64,000 bases of DNA, from positions 1 to 64,000 of the forward strand of contig JAPKZQ010000015.1 in assembly GCA_026393675.1 (NCBI GenBank). The letters run 5' to 3'. The position numbers and the translations under genes are program-made. Position 1 is the stretch's first letter, and each line of letters opens with the position of its first letter. Below the pieces are notes generated by a model, which worked only from the letters and a program-made list of their open reading frames with translations, ran no database searches and was not told where the DNA came from. Origin of the DNA: Acidobacteriota bacterium (GTDB lineage: Bacteria; Acidobacteriota; Vicinamibacteria; Vicinamibacterales; JAKQTR01). Below are positions 42,966 through 55,200 of this stretch, one piece after another.

Positions 42966-43661
42966 TCAGCGCGGGGCGGAGAAATCCGCCAGCAGATCTT
43001 CGACGGCCTCGCCGAGTTCGAGTGTCTTGCCGTCGAACAGATGATCGGCGCCATCAATCACGACGAGTTCCTTGGGATCCGGCACGTGCGCGTAGAACGT
43101 CGTCGTCTCTCTGTACGGGCACAGTTCGTCGCGGTTGCCCTGGATGAAGAACTTCGGTTTCAGGCTGTTGGTCACAGCCGAAAAATCGTAGCGCCCGACT
43201 GGCGGAGCGATGCCGATCAGGGCAGAGACGCGATCGTCGGTGGCGCCCACCGTCATTGCGATCCACGAGCCGAACGAGAAACCGGCCGCCCAGATCTCGA
43301 CCCCGGGATACCGCGCGGCCACCACGTCGAGGGCCGCAAGAAAGTCGGCCATTTCGCCCGGGCCGTCGTCGAAGGTTCCCGCGCTTGTGCCCACGCCCCG
43401 GAAGTTGAAGCGCAGCACGGCCGCGCGCGTGCGACACAGCGACTTGGCGACCTGGTACACGACCTTGTTGTGCATCGTGCCGCCGCCGGTTGGCAGTGGA
43501 TGCGCCAGCACGACCGCGACGCGGGGCGGATCGTCCAGGTGCGCGTCGGCTGCCGGTGCACTGCCATCCGCCTGGCGGACCGGTCCGATGTGGCACCCCC
43601 ACGCCGGCTCATCGAGCAGCGCCTCGAGGCGGCCCGATGGGCCGTTGAACTCACGAATCAC
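42966..43661 (-). CDS. Alpha/beta hydrolase, dienelactone-hydrolase-like
   Basis: A 231-residue hydrolase with VVLAHPLPTGGGTMHNKVV (oxyanion region), NFRGVGTSAG, the nucleophile elbow AGFSFGS, an aspartate in GNRDELCP and a histidine in GADHLFDGK. It resembles the YcjY/CocE-like hydrolases often near fatty-acid genes. It starts at GTG 43661, overlapping the stop of the next upstream hydrolase as GTGA. The longer frame to 43994 lies within that gene and is a shadow. The substrate is unknown. Confidence 0.85.
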   Translation of the reverse strand: MIREFNGPSGRLEALLDEPAWGCHIGPVRQADGSAPAADAHLDDPPRVAVVLAHPLPTGGGTMHNKVVYQVAKSLCRTRAAVLRFNFRGVGTSAGTFDDGPGEMADFLAALDVVAARYPGVEIWAAGFSFGSWIAMTVGATDDRVSALIGIAPPVGRYDFSAVTNSLKPKFFIQGNRDELCPYRETTTFYAHVPDPKELVVIDGADHLFDGKTLELGEAVEDLLADFSAPR

Positions 43662-44443
43662 GCGACCACCTCTCGATGTGGACAGAACGCATTGACCACT
43701 TCCGCGAACGCGCCTGCCTGGGTCACCATGCCGATGTGACCGGTGCGCGCCATCGTGATCATGCGTGCGTCCGCGATCAGCTCGACGTAATCCTTCATAC
43801 CGTCGACCGGCACCACGCGATCCAGTTCGGGTTCGCCCGCCACCACCAACGTCGGTGCCGTGATGCGCCGGCAGACACTGACGAAATCGACATCGGCCGC
43901 GAGCATGATCCGGTCCGCCATTCGCCGCGGGGATATCCGTGCGGCAAGGATCCGACCGAGATGGCTGGTGAGAAACGAGAATCGCGGCCCCCACGCCGGC
44001 CGCGCCGCCGCGACCTCCGGATAGAGGCGGCCTGCCGCGCGCGCGACGAATGCGGGAGTTGATGCCAGCGGTGCGTTCACGTAGCGCTGCACTCTGGCGT
44101 CGGGCTTCCAGCGAGGACCCGGAGTTGAAGCCAGCACCAGCGCGCGAATCCGGCCCGGCCGACCCGCCGCGTACGCCGCACCCACCAGACCGCCAAACGA
44201 CACGCCGCAGATGACGGCGGACTCGGCTCCCGCGCGGTCGAGCACGCTGTCCACCTGCCGAAGAAACAGCTCGAACCCCAGACTCGGATCGTGCGGGCAG
44301 CCACTACCGCGTTCGCCAGGCAGCGAGACCGCGAGGACGCGAAACGTCCGGGCCAGCGCCTGGGCCGTCGGCGCAATCCACTCCCAGCGTCCCTGGATGC
44401 CGGGAATGAGCACGAGCGGTGGACCGGTACCGATGTCGAGCAC
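43658..44443 (-). CDS. Alpha/beta hydrolase
   Basis: A 261-residue classical alpha/beta hydrolase: LVLIPGIQGRWEWIAPTAQAL at the N-terminus, nucleophile elbow VICGVSFGGLVG, acid in VVAGEPELDRVVP and a histidine in RTGHIGM. It lies between the fadB-like and second hydrolase genes with 5-base and overlapping junctions, so it belongs to the beta-oxidation operon and may act on acyl esters or lactones. No signal peptide. Confidence 0.85.
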   Translation of the reverse strand: MLDIGTGPPLVLIPGIQGRWEWIAPTAQALARTFRVLAVSLPGERGSGCPHDPSLGFELFLRQVDSVLDRAGAESAVICGVSFGGLVGAAYAAGRPGRIRALVLASTPGPRWKPDARVQRYVNAPLASTPAFVARAAGRLYPEVAAARPAWGPRFSFLTSHLGRILAARISPRRMADRIMLAADVDFVSVCRRITAPTLVVAGEPELDRVVPVDGMKDYVELIADARMITMARTGHIGMVTQAGAFAEVVNAFCPHREVVA

Positions 44444-44448
44444 TTGAT

Positions 44449-46736
<2,288 letters not shown>

Positions 46737-46740
<4 letters not shown>

Positions 46741-47525
46741 GATGTGGGACTCCTTCGCTTCCGGGCGCCGGGGCCTCGACGCTGTTCTGGCCTCGACCGT
46801 CGACGTCGCTCGTTCCGGGCCGTCCGGCCGTCGACGGCCGGGAGGGTAGCACCATCAGCCGATCGGCCTGGCGCCGGGGTGCGCAGCCCGCCGACCAGCA
46901 GGCCGACGACCGCGTCGGCGTCGGCCGCGAGTGCATACCGGCGGCGGCTCAGCATCCAGTTGGTGGCCATTTCGTCGAGTGCGCCGAAGAGGATCTTGGC
47001 GACAGTGGTCGCCTTGAGGTCCTGGCGGAACACGCCGGCCGACTGCCCATCGGCAATCACGCCGCGGATGATGCCGAGGTACTCGCGCAGCAGCGTCGAC
47101 GAGAAGCGCTCCATGTGCTTGGTCGACTGGCGCAACTCCACCTGGAAGACGATGGCCAGATCGCGGTCGCGGCCAAGCCGGTCAAGATGAAGCCGCGCGA
47201 TGGCGGTCAGGCGGGAGAGCGGATCGGTGACGCCGGAGAGGGCCGCCCGGCCCTCGTCGATGGCCGTACGCATCGTACGCTCGAAGATCGACGCCAGCAG
47301 GTCGTCCTTGCTCCGGAAATACAGGTACACCGTGCCGGCGGCCACGCCGGCCTCGCGGGCGACATCGGCAACCTGCGCGTTGAAAAACCCGTGGCGCGCG
47401 AACACGCGCGTGGCGGCGCGGAGGATGGCGTCGTGCTTGTCTGCCTTTGCGCCTGACGGCCGGATTGTAGGCCTCAAGGGTTCGTCGGCGCGGATCGAGA
47501 CGGCAGAGAGGGCAGCGGACATCAT
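46737..47525 (-). CDS. TetR-family regulator of the beta-oxidation operon
   Basis: A 262-residue regulator. The helix-turn-helix domain is DAILRAATRVFARHGFFNAQVADVAREAGVAAGTVYLYFRSKDDLLASIF, close to the FadR/AcrR type found in fatty-acid regulators such as Bacillus FadR (YsiA). It has a basic tail of about 40 residues (RRRRSRPEQRRGPGARKRR). First gene of the leftward cluster; the stop overlaps the dehydrogenase start. An 18-bp palindromic operator lies 13 bases upstream of ATG 47525, so it probably represses itself and the downstream enzymes until acyl-CoA binds. The ligand is inferred. Confidence 0.88.
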
Positions 47526-47538
47526 GGACCCCGGTGAC

Positions 47539-47584
47539 TGAATGACTGTTCATTCACTCTGGACTCCTGTGCTGATCTTGTCAA
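47539..47584 (-). promoter_or_regulatory. TetR promoter with FadR-like operator
   Basis: Minus-strand -35 TTGACA (plus 47579-47584), a 17-base spacer and -10 CAGAGT (47556-47561). The perfect-armed palindrome TGAATGACTGTTCATTCA lies at 47539-47556, starting at the -10 and covering the expected transcription start. As I recall it, the Bacillus subtilis FadR consensus is TGAATGAMTANTCATTCA; this site differs at one position. It sits where a repressor would block transcription. Confidence 0.78.
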
Positions 47585-47616
47585 GGTCCCGGTTGGGGGC
47601 GCCGCTCGGATAGAAT

Positions 47617-47816
47617 TTGGCCTCAATACCCGTCCGCATCCATACCGTGCTGTTCACCATCACCCTGTTCCTCGGGTCGGTCCTGCTGTTCCTGCTCGAG
47701 CCGATGTTCGGTCGCCTGCTGCTTCCGCAACTGGGCGGGGCACCATCCAGGATCCCCCTGCCCGCGTCTGGACTGACGACTACTCGAACCTGCTTGCCCT
47801 GTTCCGCTGGCGGTAG
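47617..47816 (+). pseudogene. Spermidine-synthase-like membrane protein remnant with large deletion
   Basis: The N-terminal part, with VLFTITLFLGSVLLFLLEPM and LLLPQLGGAP, matches the first membrane segment of fused MFS/spermidine-synthase-like proteins. From 47763 a different frame encodes RVWTDDYSNLLALFRWR and a stop, matching their C-terminal end. Everything between, normally several hundred codons, is gone and the frame is shifted. A TAGAAT at 47611 may be the old -10. It lies divergent to the TetR gene and next to the symporter 3' end. Confidence 0.75.
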
Positions 47817-47825
47817 GAAACGCGC

Positions 47826-49232
47826 CTACGCCTTGTTGCGGGCGATCTTCGCGATCGTCACACCCAGCAGGTAGGTCGCTCCCGCCGATAGTACGCCGAC
47901 CGTCGCCGGCGTCCACAACGACCCGGGGCGGATGCCGCCCCACAACTGGGTGACCACCACACCCGCAGCTCCCGCGAGAATCGACACGAGCACTTCGCGC
48001 CGGCGATCAACGTGCGCGTGAGTCGCGACCAGCACCGGGATGAGCACGGTCGCGCCGAGCATGGCGTAGAAGAAGCTGAGCGCACCCTCGATGGTCGGCG
48101 TCACGATCGCGACTAGGATACCGAGGGCACCGCCAACCACGGCAGCCAGGCGAGCCACGCCAAGCACCTGGCTGTCGCGGGCCGAACGGTTGATGAAGCG
48201 ACGGTAGAGATCCTGCGAGAGTGAGGTCGACAGCATGAACAGCACGGCGTCCGCCGCGCTCACTTCGGCAGAGAAGCTCGCGGCCAGGAGCAGGCCACCG
48301 ACACCAACCGGCAGATCGCTGACGAGCAAGGTCGGCAGCGCGAGTTCCCGCGCCAGTCCGGGATGGTGCAGACGGGCCGCCATGCCGAGCAGCGCCGGCA
48401 CGAACCCGAACAGCATTAACATGACCGCGTTGACGCCAATCCCGATTCGCACGGCACGGTCGGATCTCGCACCGTAGATCTTCTGCAGCAGCCCGGGTGA
48501 GCTGACGAACGCCGGAACCATCAGCACCACGAAGCCAATAGAAGTGGTGCCGTGCCAGAACGCCCCATATCCTGCATCGGGTATCGCACCAGGCGCCTGA
48601 CGCAGAATCATGTCAAGGCCGCCCGCATTCGAGATGACGAATGGCAGCGCAATGGCGAAGCCCACTAACTTCACCATCAACTGCACCACGTTCACCCAGG
48701 CCGCGCCGAGCAGCCCGCCCGCCGCGAAGTACGTGGTCAGCAGCCCGCCGCCGATGAGGCATCCGACCCACTTGGGCATGCCCGCGACGACGTTCAAGAT
48801 CCAGGCAATGCCGATCAACTGCCCGGCGAGAATCGACAAAGTGGCAAACCACAGCATGCTCGACACCACGCCGCGCACCGATCGGCCGAAGTGGTGTTCG
48901 ACAAGGTCGCCAGCCGTGAGGAAACCGTTTTGCGTGGCCTGGCGCCACACGCGCGGGCCAATCCAAAAGGCCAGCAGCAGCGACCCGATGCCGGCCGATC
49001 CGTTCCACCACCACGCGCTCAGCCCGTCGCGGTATGCAATCCCGGTGGCGCCCACCGTCGAACCGGCTCCGATGTTGGCCGCGAGGACGGTTGAAAAGAG
49101 CAGCGCCGCGCCGAGCGATCTATTGGCAACAAAGAAGCTGCTCGCGCTGCGGACGCGCCGGCTCACGGCCAAGCCAACGCCCAGCAACACGGCCGAGTAA
49201 CAGACGAGCAGGACGAGGTGGAAATTCACCAC
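47826..49232 (-). CDS. Sodium:solute symporter family protein
   Basis: A 468-residue SSS-family transporter with about 13 hydrophobic helices. The N-terminal region has SFFVANRSLGAALLFSTVLAANIGAGSTVGATG, with the sodium-site-like glycine/serine/threonine-rich helix, and GLSAWWWNGSAGIGSL. Further on are ATLSILAGQLIGIAWILN and LLLAASFSAEVSAADAVLFMLSTSL, which resembles the family's sodium-coupling segment. Substrate not predictable. It starts with GTG at 49232, sharing one base with the stop of the P1 peptidase gene, so uptake may be coupled to peptide or amide breakdown. Confidence 0.9.
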   Translation of the reverse strand: MVNFHLVLLVCYSAVLLGVGLAVSRRVRSASSFFVANRSLGAALLFSTVLAANIGAGSTVGATGIAYRDGLSAWWWNGSAGIGSLLLAFWIGPRVWRQATQNGFLTAGDLVEHHFGRSVRGVVSSMLWFATLSILAGQLIGIAWILNVVAGMPKWVGCLIGGGLLTTYFAAGGLLGAAWVNVVQLMVKLVGFAIALPFVISNAGGLDMILRQAPGAIPDAGYGAFWHGTTSIGFVVLMVPAFVSSPGLLQKIYGARSDRAVRIGIGVNAVMLMLFGFVPALLGMAARLHHPGLARELALPTLLVSDLPVGVGGLLLAASFSAEVSAADAVLFMLSTSLSQDLYRRFINRSARDSQVLGVARLAAVVGGALGILVAIVTPTIEGALSFFYAMLGATVLIPVLVATHAHVDRRREVLVSILAGAAGVVVTQLWGGIRPGSLWTPATVGVLSAGATYLLGVTIAKIARNKA

Positions 49233-50308
49233 TACCGCCTGGCGGCGGCGGCGAGATCGTGGACCGCCGGCAGGCCGGGAAGACCAGTCGCCTGGCGCAC
49301 GGCGTTCAGCACGGCTTCGGCCACCACGTCGGCGGCAAGCGCCCCGATGATGCTCACATCGGCCGGCTGCGCCAATCGGCCCGTGGCCAGCGCAAACAGC
49401 GTGTCGCCGTCGTTCATCGAATGCACCGGCGCGATGGCGCGGGCCAGGCCGTCGTGCGCCATTTGCGCCACCTTTGTCGCCTGCGCCTTGGTCAGGCGCG
49501 CGTTGGTCGCGATGACGCCAATGGTCGAGTTCTCGCCGATCGGGTTCTTCTGTGTGGTACCAGTTCGAATCAGGACGCGCGCATCGGCCAGCCCGCGTCC
49601 GTCAGGTGTTCGCACGCCGGCCACCACGCGGCCAGTCGCGGGATCGACGATGTCGCCAAACGCATTGACCGCGACCAGCGCCGCGACCGTGAGGCCGCCG
49701 GGAAGCGTGATGGCCGCGCTGCCGATCCCGCCCTTCATCGCCCGATCCATGCCAAGCAGTTTGCCCACCGTGGCGCCCGCGCCCGCCCCCACGTTGCCCT
49801 GCGCCACGGGACCATCAGTCGCCGCCTTGGCCGCCGCGTAGCCGCAATCAGCCGTCGGCCGCACGCGCGCATCGCCCACCCCGAGATCAAACAGGATGGC
49901 GGCCGGCACAATCGGCACCACGCCGTACTGCGTCGGGAACCCGATCTTGCGTTCGTCCAGGTACCGCATCACACCCGAGGCGGCATCGAGGCCGAAGGCG
50001 CTCCCGCCTGCCAGCACAATGGCGTGCACCTGATCGACCAGGCTGAGCGGATTGAGCAAGTCGGTTTCGCGCGTGCCTGGCGCCGAGCCACGCACGTCGA
50101 CGCCAGCCACCGCGCCTGAACCCGCCAGAACCACCGTGCAGCCTGTCGGGCGTTCGGTGAGCGTGTGATGGCCGACCGTGATGCCCGGGACCGCCGTGAG
50201 GCCGCGATCATCAAACCGGCTTTGGGTCTGCGCCGCCAGGCCGAACGGGATGGCCGCGCACAACAGTGCGGCGCATGTCCACAGCCGAGAAGAGCCAAGT
50301 GTCTTCAT
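49232..50308 (-). CDS. Exported P1-family peptidase (DmpA-like)
   Basis: About 358 residues from ATG 50308, with signal peptide MKTLGSSRLWTCAALLCAAI ending AAQTQ. P1 (DmpA/L-aminopeptidase-D-esterase) peptidases self-cleave to expose an N-terminal nucleophile. Here the family blocks GITVGHHTL, GTRETDLLNP, IVLAGGSAFGLDAASGVMRYL and the late NSTIGVIATNARLTKAQATKVA (cleavage-site region with a threonine after IGENS) are visible. It probably works in the periplasm on small amides or beta-amino peptides. The symporter gene overlaps its stop. Confidence 0.88.
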   Translation of the reverse strand: MKTLGSSRLWTCAALLCAAIPFGLAAQTQSRFDDRGLTAVPGITVGHHTLTERPTGCTVVLAGSGAVAGVDVRGSAPGTRETDLLNPLSLVDQVHAIVLAGGSAFGLDAASGVMRYLDERKIGFPTQYGVVPIVPAAILFDLGVGDARVRPTADCGYAAAKAATDGPVAQGNVGAGAGATVGKLLGMDRAMKGGIGSAAITLPGGLTVAALVAVNAFGDIVDPATGRVVAGVRTPDGRGLADARVLIRTGTTQKNPIGENSTIGVIATNARLTKAQATKVAQMAHDGLARAIAPVHSMNDGDTLFALATGRLAQPADVSIIGALAADVVAEAVLNAVRQATGLPGLPAVHDLAAAARR

Positions 50309-50658
50309 GAGCGATTCCGCCCGAATGGTACCACACGGCGCAGTCGGTTGCCGGTGCTGGAGGACCCCCGATGTCCGCAACCGCTCCAGCCCAGGCGCCA
50401 TGTGCCACAGTCAGTCGGGTGTGGCTGCGCGAGGTGTGAACTCAAGAGACTCGGCGGATGTCAACGCCTGGTGTGAGTCTTGAATTCGCGGCATGCATCC
50501 CGGAAAATTCAGAACTCAGAACTCAACCGCGCCCCAACCCACCAGCGAGGTGCCCCCGCAAGACCTTGACAGTAACCTGCCTGGAGGTACCATCGTGTGT
50601 CGTGGCAGAGGAAATTCCTATCGTTTATACTTCCACAGTGGGAAGAGAGGTGACCACG
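50309..50658. other. Gene-free region with candidate promoter for the TPR gene
   Basis: This 350-base gap between the divergent peptidase and TPR genes has no supported gene. TTGACA (50566-50571) and TACCAT (50588-50593) are spaced by 16 bases, and a second TATACT lies at 50626-50631, 28 bases before the ATG. Either could drive the TPR gene. Confidence 0.4.
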
Positions 50659-51930
50659 ATGTCCACCAGCCAGCGCACAATGGCATGGCTCCTGATCCTG
50701 ATCTGGATAATCCCAGGGCTGGCCTTCGCCGAGCAAAAAGGGAGGCTCCTTGGCAAGGTCGTCGACCCGGAGGGCAACCCGATTCCAGGGGTGGTCGTGA
50801 CCGCCACGTCGCCGCAGATCCCGAGCTTCAAGGAAGTCCGGACAACCGACAAGAAGGGCACCTTCATTGTGGACTTCCGTGCGGTCGACGTGACGTACCA
50901 TTATCGATTTGACAAGGCCGGATATCAGTCCGTTGAGGCCCAGCAGGAGTGGCACCTGGAGGGCACCCAGAGTTACCAGTGGACGATGCACCCAGTGAGT
51001 GGGTCGGCGGTTGGCAGCCTGCCCCCGGCCTCGACTTCGGAGCCAGCGATCCTCGCCTTCAACGGTGGCGTCACCGCCCTCAAAGCCAAGGATTACCCAA
51101 CTGCCGAGGCGAAATTCAAGGAAGCCGTGGGGCACGACCCGAACCTGCTCCAGGCGTGGGTGGCGCTGAGCGCGGTCCAGGTGCAGACCGGGCATAACCA
51201 GCAGGCGGCGGAGTCCGCGGAGAAGGCCATGGCCCTCGGCTCCCAGGACGAGGCGGTCCTGTTGTCGCGGTGGCAAGCCTACCGCAACCTCAAAGATGAC
51301 GCCAAGGCGGCAGAGGCGCTGAAGGACCTGGAGAAAGTCGGTCGTCGGGCCGAGGAAGCGAAGAAGATCCACAACGAGGCTGTCGCCCTCGTAAAGGCCG
51401 GAGACAATACGGGCGCCTTTGCGAAGTTTCAGGAAGCCCTCAACATCGACCCGACCCTCCAGGCGTCGCTGCTCGGGCTCGCCACGGCCGGTTTCAAGAT
51501 CGGCCGCAACGCGGAGGCGGCAACCGCCGCGGAGGCCGTCCTGAAGGCGGATCCCAAAAACGAGCGCGCGATACGGCTTCGGTACAATGCCTGCTTGAGC
51601 CTGGGGGACAAGGAGAGGCTCATCGACGCGCTGGTGGGTCTGGCTGCCGTGGAGCCCGCGGTTGCAAGCAACGGGCTCCTGAAGCTGGCCTTCGAAGCCT
51701 ACGATGCCAATGACAAGGTCCGGACCAAGGAGAGATTCCTCAAGGTTCTCGATGTCGATCCGAACCAACCGCTGGCCCACTACTACCTGGCCATGGCCTA
51801 CGTGAACGAGGGCGCCACCGAGGAGGCGAGGAGCCACCTTGAACGCTTCATCGCGCTTGCGCCGAACAGCCCAGAGGCTAAGACAGCGCGCGAGATGCTC
51901 AAGCAATTGATCAAACTTGGAAGCGAGTAG
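50659..51930 (+). CDS. Secreted TPR protein with carboxypeptidase-regulatory-like domain
   Basis: A 423-residue exported protein (signal peptide MSTSQRTMAWLLILIWIIPG, ending LAFA). Residues 27-95 form a carboxypeptidase-regulatory-like beta domain (GRLLGKVVDPEGNPIPGVVVTATSP). Residues 130-420 are tetratricopeptide repeats with recurring AL..GD...A...F..AL..DP. Both parts bind other proteins or peptides. ATG 50659 gives the signal; the upstream in-frame sequence from 50458 does not. It precedes the TonB-dependent receptor, whose N-terminal domain is of the same type, and may help handle the receptor or its substrate. Confidence 0.87.
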   Translation: MSTSQRTMAWLLILIWIIPGLAFAEQKGRLLGKVVDPEGNPIPGVVVTATSPQIPSFKEVRTTDKKGTFIVDFRAVDVTYHYRFDKAGYQSVEAQQEWHLEGTQSYQWTMHPVSGSAVGSLPPASTSEPAILAFNGGVTALKAKDYPTAEAKFKEAVGHDPNLLQAWVALSAVQVQTGHNQQAAESAEKAMALGSQDEAVLLSRWQAYRNLKDDAKAAEALKDLEKVGRRAEEAKKIHNEAVALVKAGDNTGAFAKFQEALNIDPTLQASLLGLATAGFKIGRNAEAATAAEAVLKADPKNERAIRLRYNACLSLGDKERLIDALVGLAAVEPAVASNGLLKLAFEAYDANDKVRTKERFLKVLDVDPNQPLAHYYLAMAYVNEGATEEARSHLERFIALAPNSPEAKTAREMLKQLIKLGSE

Positions 51931-52247
51931 GCTCGGCCGTCAGCGGCCGCTCCGACTTGGTGTGAATCCAACCGCTTGGATCCAATGGCGTAGATTTTGG
52001 GTTCCTGCAGGCATGTGGCGTGAGACATTCACCTGCTAAACCATTGACATGGCAGAGATTTGTGATGCTTTGTCGGCGGCTGGCATCCGCCTGATTCTGG
52101 TATAGCGTGTGCAACTAGAACCAACCGCGACCTGTCGGCGTTGCCGCAGGCCTCGTGAGTCCCGTACGAGGGACACTGTCTCGGCGTTTGTATGTGGCTT
52201 TTTTTGATTCCCCGATTCCATCGGTTGACATCGGGGAGGAGGACGCG
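51931..52247. other. Leader region of the TonB-dependent receptor gene
   Basis: A 317-base region without a supported gene. It contains the hairpin GGCCG-TCAG-CGGCC just after the TPR stop, a TTGACA-like sequence near 52045 and an extended -10-like TGGTATAGC near 52100. GGGGAGGAGG directly before the ATG is a strong ribosome site. Confidence 0.4.
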
Positions 52248-55200
52248 ATGAAGAGAATGGCATGGCTAATGGCTGCTCTCATGGTTCTGGCGCTGCCGCT
52301 CGTGGGTGCAGCCCAGACCGAGGCCGGCCGCGTCACAGGTGTGGTCACCGACCCGAGCGGCGGGGTGCTGCCCGGTGTGACGGTTACTATCAAGGGTGAG
52401 GGCACCGGCGGCGCGATTCGCTCGACGGTGACCGACTCAACCGGCCGCTACGTCGTCGCCAACGTGGCGCCGGGCTCGTACGAGCTCAGCTTCGAACTGC
52501 CAGGGTTCAGCAGACAAGCGAGCAAGCTGGTCGTGGCGGTCGGCCAGTCCGTCACCGTGGATACGAAACTCGAGATCGGCCGCCAGACCGAGCAGATCCA
52601 GGTGACCGGCTCGCTGATTCCTCGCCCGACACTGGAGGCCATGAGCCCTGTCACCACCTTGGACGTTGAAACGATCACGTATCGGGGGATGAACCGCGTC
52701 GAGGACCTTCTCATGAGCTTGCCGCAGGTCTTCGCCGCGCAGAACTCCACGATCGCAAACGGTGCGTCGGGCACAGCGACAGTGGACCTGCGCTACCTCG
52801 GCGCAAATCGCACGCTGGTGCTGATCGACGGCCGCCGGATGTCGAGTGGTGACGCCTTCGCCACTGCTCCTGACCTGAACTTCATTCCGTCTGCGCTCGT
52901 GAAACGGGTCGACGTCCTCACCGGCGGCGCTTCGTCCGTCTACGGCGCCGACGCCGTCGCTGGCGTTGTCAACTTCGTCCTGGACAAGGACTTCGAGGGC
53001 GTCAGAGGCGGTGTTCAGTACGGCGGCTACCAGCACAACAACAGCAACGCCCTGGCGCAGTCCATAAACAAGGCCAAGGGGTTCAGCTACCCATCGGGTA
53101 CTATCTGGAATAACGCCCCGACCGACTTCAACGTGGCGCTCGGTGGCAAGTTCGGCGATCGTAAGGGCCATGCTTCTGTCTACCTCGACTACCGCAACAC
53201 CGACGCGATCACGAAAGATCAGCGCGACTACACCAACTGCTCCGTCCTCGGGGGTCTGACCATGAACGGCCCGACCTGTGGCGGTTCAGCCACGTGGCCG
53301 GCAGGTCGTTTCACGGTGTATGACGCAACCTTCAGTAAGACCGCTAACTACGTGCTGGACCTGAATTCCGCAACCGGCGATCAGCTCAGGCCCCGCACGT
53401 CAGCAGACGTCTTCAACTACGCGCCCTACAACTTCATGCAGCGTCCTGACCAGAGGTGGGCCGGTGGTGGTTTCCTGAACTACGAGTGGAACAAGAAGAT
53501 TCAGGCCTACCTTGACGTCATGTTCATGGATGACTACACGGACGCACAGATTGCGCCCTCGGGAGACTTCGGCAACACAGGGCTCATCAACTGCAACAAC
53601 CCGATGCTGAGCGCCCAGGAGCGGCAGACCCTTTGCACGAATTTCGGTTATGGGCCAACCGACATGGCCAACGTCTATATCTATAGACGCAACGTCGAGG
53701 GTGGAGGCCGGATCTCCCAGCTCCGTCACACCGACCTCCGTTACTCCTTCGGCCTCAAGGGCGACCTCAACAAGACCTGGAGCTATGACGCCTACGCCCT
53801 GCAGGCCGAGGTGCACTCCCCGCAATCGTACGCCAACGACCTTAACGCACTGAACATCCAGGATGCCCTGATCGTCGACGGCGACCCGGCCAATCCGAGC
53901 ACGTGGCACTGCCGTTCCGGCAATCCCGGCTGTGTTCCGTGGAACATCTTCAAGAAAGGCGGGGTGACGCAGGCAGCGCTGGACTACCTCTCGCTAGACG
54001 AAGTATTGAATTCTGGCACGAGGACACGGGTTGTGGGCGGCAAGCTCACGGGTGACCTCAAGAATTATGGTCTGGCTCTTCCCACCGCGACCGAGGGCAT
54101 TAAGGTCGCTCTGGGCGGCGAGTACCGGCAGGAATACCTGTTTGTCCATCCCGACATGCCGTTCGAGCAGGCCCTTGGTGCAGGTTCGGGTGGTCCAACG
54201 CTTCCCGTCGAAGGTACCTACACCGTAAAGGAGTTCTTCGCCGAGGGGCTGATCCCCATCGTTCAGAACGCTCCTGGGTTCAAGGATTTGAGCCTGGAGG
54301 TTGGCTACCGCTACTCCGACTACAGCAGCACCGGGAAGTGGCCCACCTACAAGGTGCAGGCATCCTGGGCGCCAGTCGCCGACTTTAAGATCCGTGCAGG
54401 CTTCAACCGTGCGACTCGCTCACCCAACGTGACGGAGCTGTACACACCGCAGGGGCTTGGTCTCGGCGGTAGTCAGGACACGTGTGCGGGCGCGCACCCC
54501 ACAGCAAGCCAGGCGCAGTGTGCGCTGCAGGGCGTGACCGCTGCGCAGTACGGTAACCTCTCTGAGAACCCGGCCAACCAGTACAACACCATCGGTGGAG
54601 GTAACCCGAAGCTGAATCCCGAGTCCGCCGATACCTACACCGTCGGGCTGGTTCTTACCCCGAGGGCGGTCCCGGGCTTCACGGCCGCGATCGACTACTA
54701 CAACATCAAGATCAATAGCACCATCGGCGCCCTTGGAGCCGATGACATCCAGAACCAGTGCGCCGCCACCGGCAGTCCCTTGCTGTGCGGCCTGATCCAC
54801 CGTGACAGGCTCGGTTCGCTGTGGATGACAACGGACGGCTACACCATCACGGCCAATCAGAACGTGGGTAAACTCGAGTCAGAAGGCATCGACCTGAACA
54901 CCACCTACTCCAAGAGCCTCGGCGGAGTCGGCTCGTTCTCGGTGAACCTCATCGGCACCATCCTGAGGCATCAGAAGATCGATACCGGGCTGTACGCCTA
55001 TGACTGCGTGGGCTACTTCGGCAACCAGTGCGGTATTCCGACTCCCACGTGGCGGCACATGCTCCGCTTCGCGTGGGAGACCAGGTTCAACACCACGTTC
55101 ACTCTCGGATGGCGCATGATCGGCGGCGTCACGAACGATGATGGCAGCCCCAATCCGGCTATTGGAGATCCGACCAACATCGCGTTGTTGCAGGCCAACG

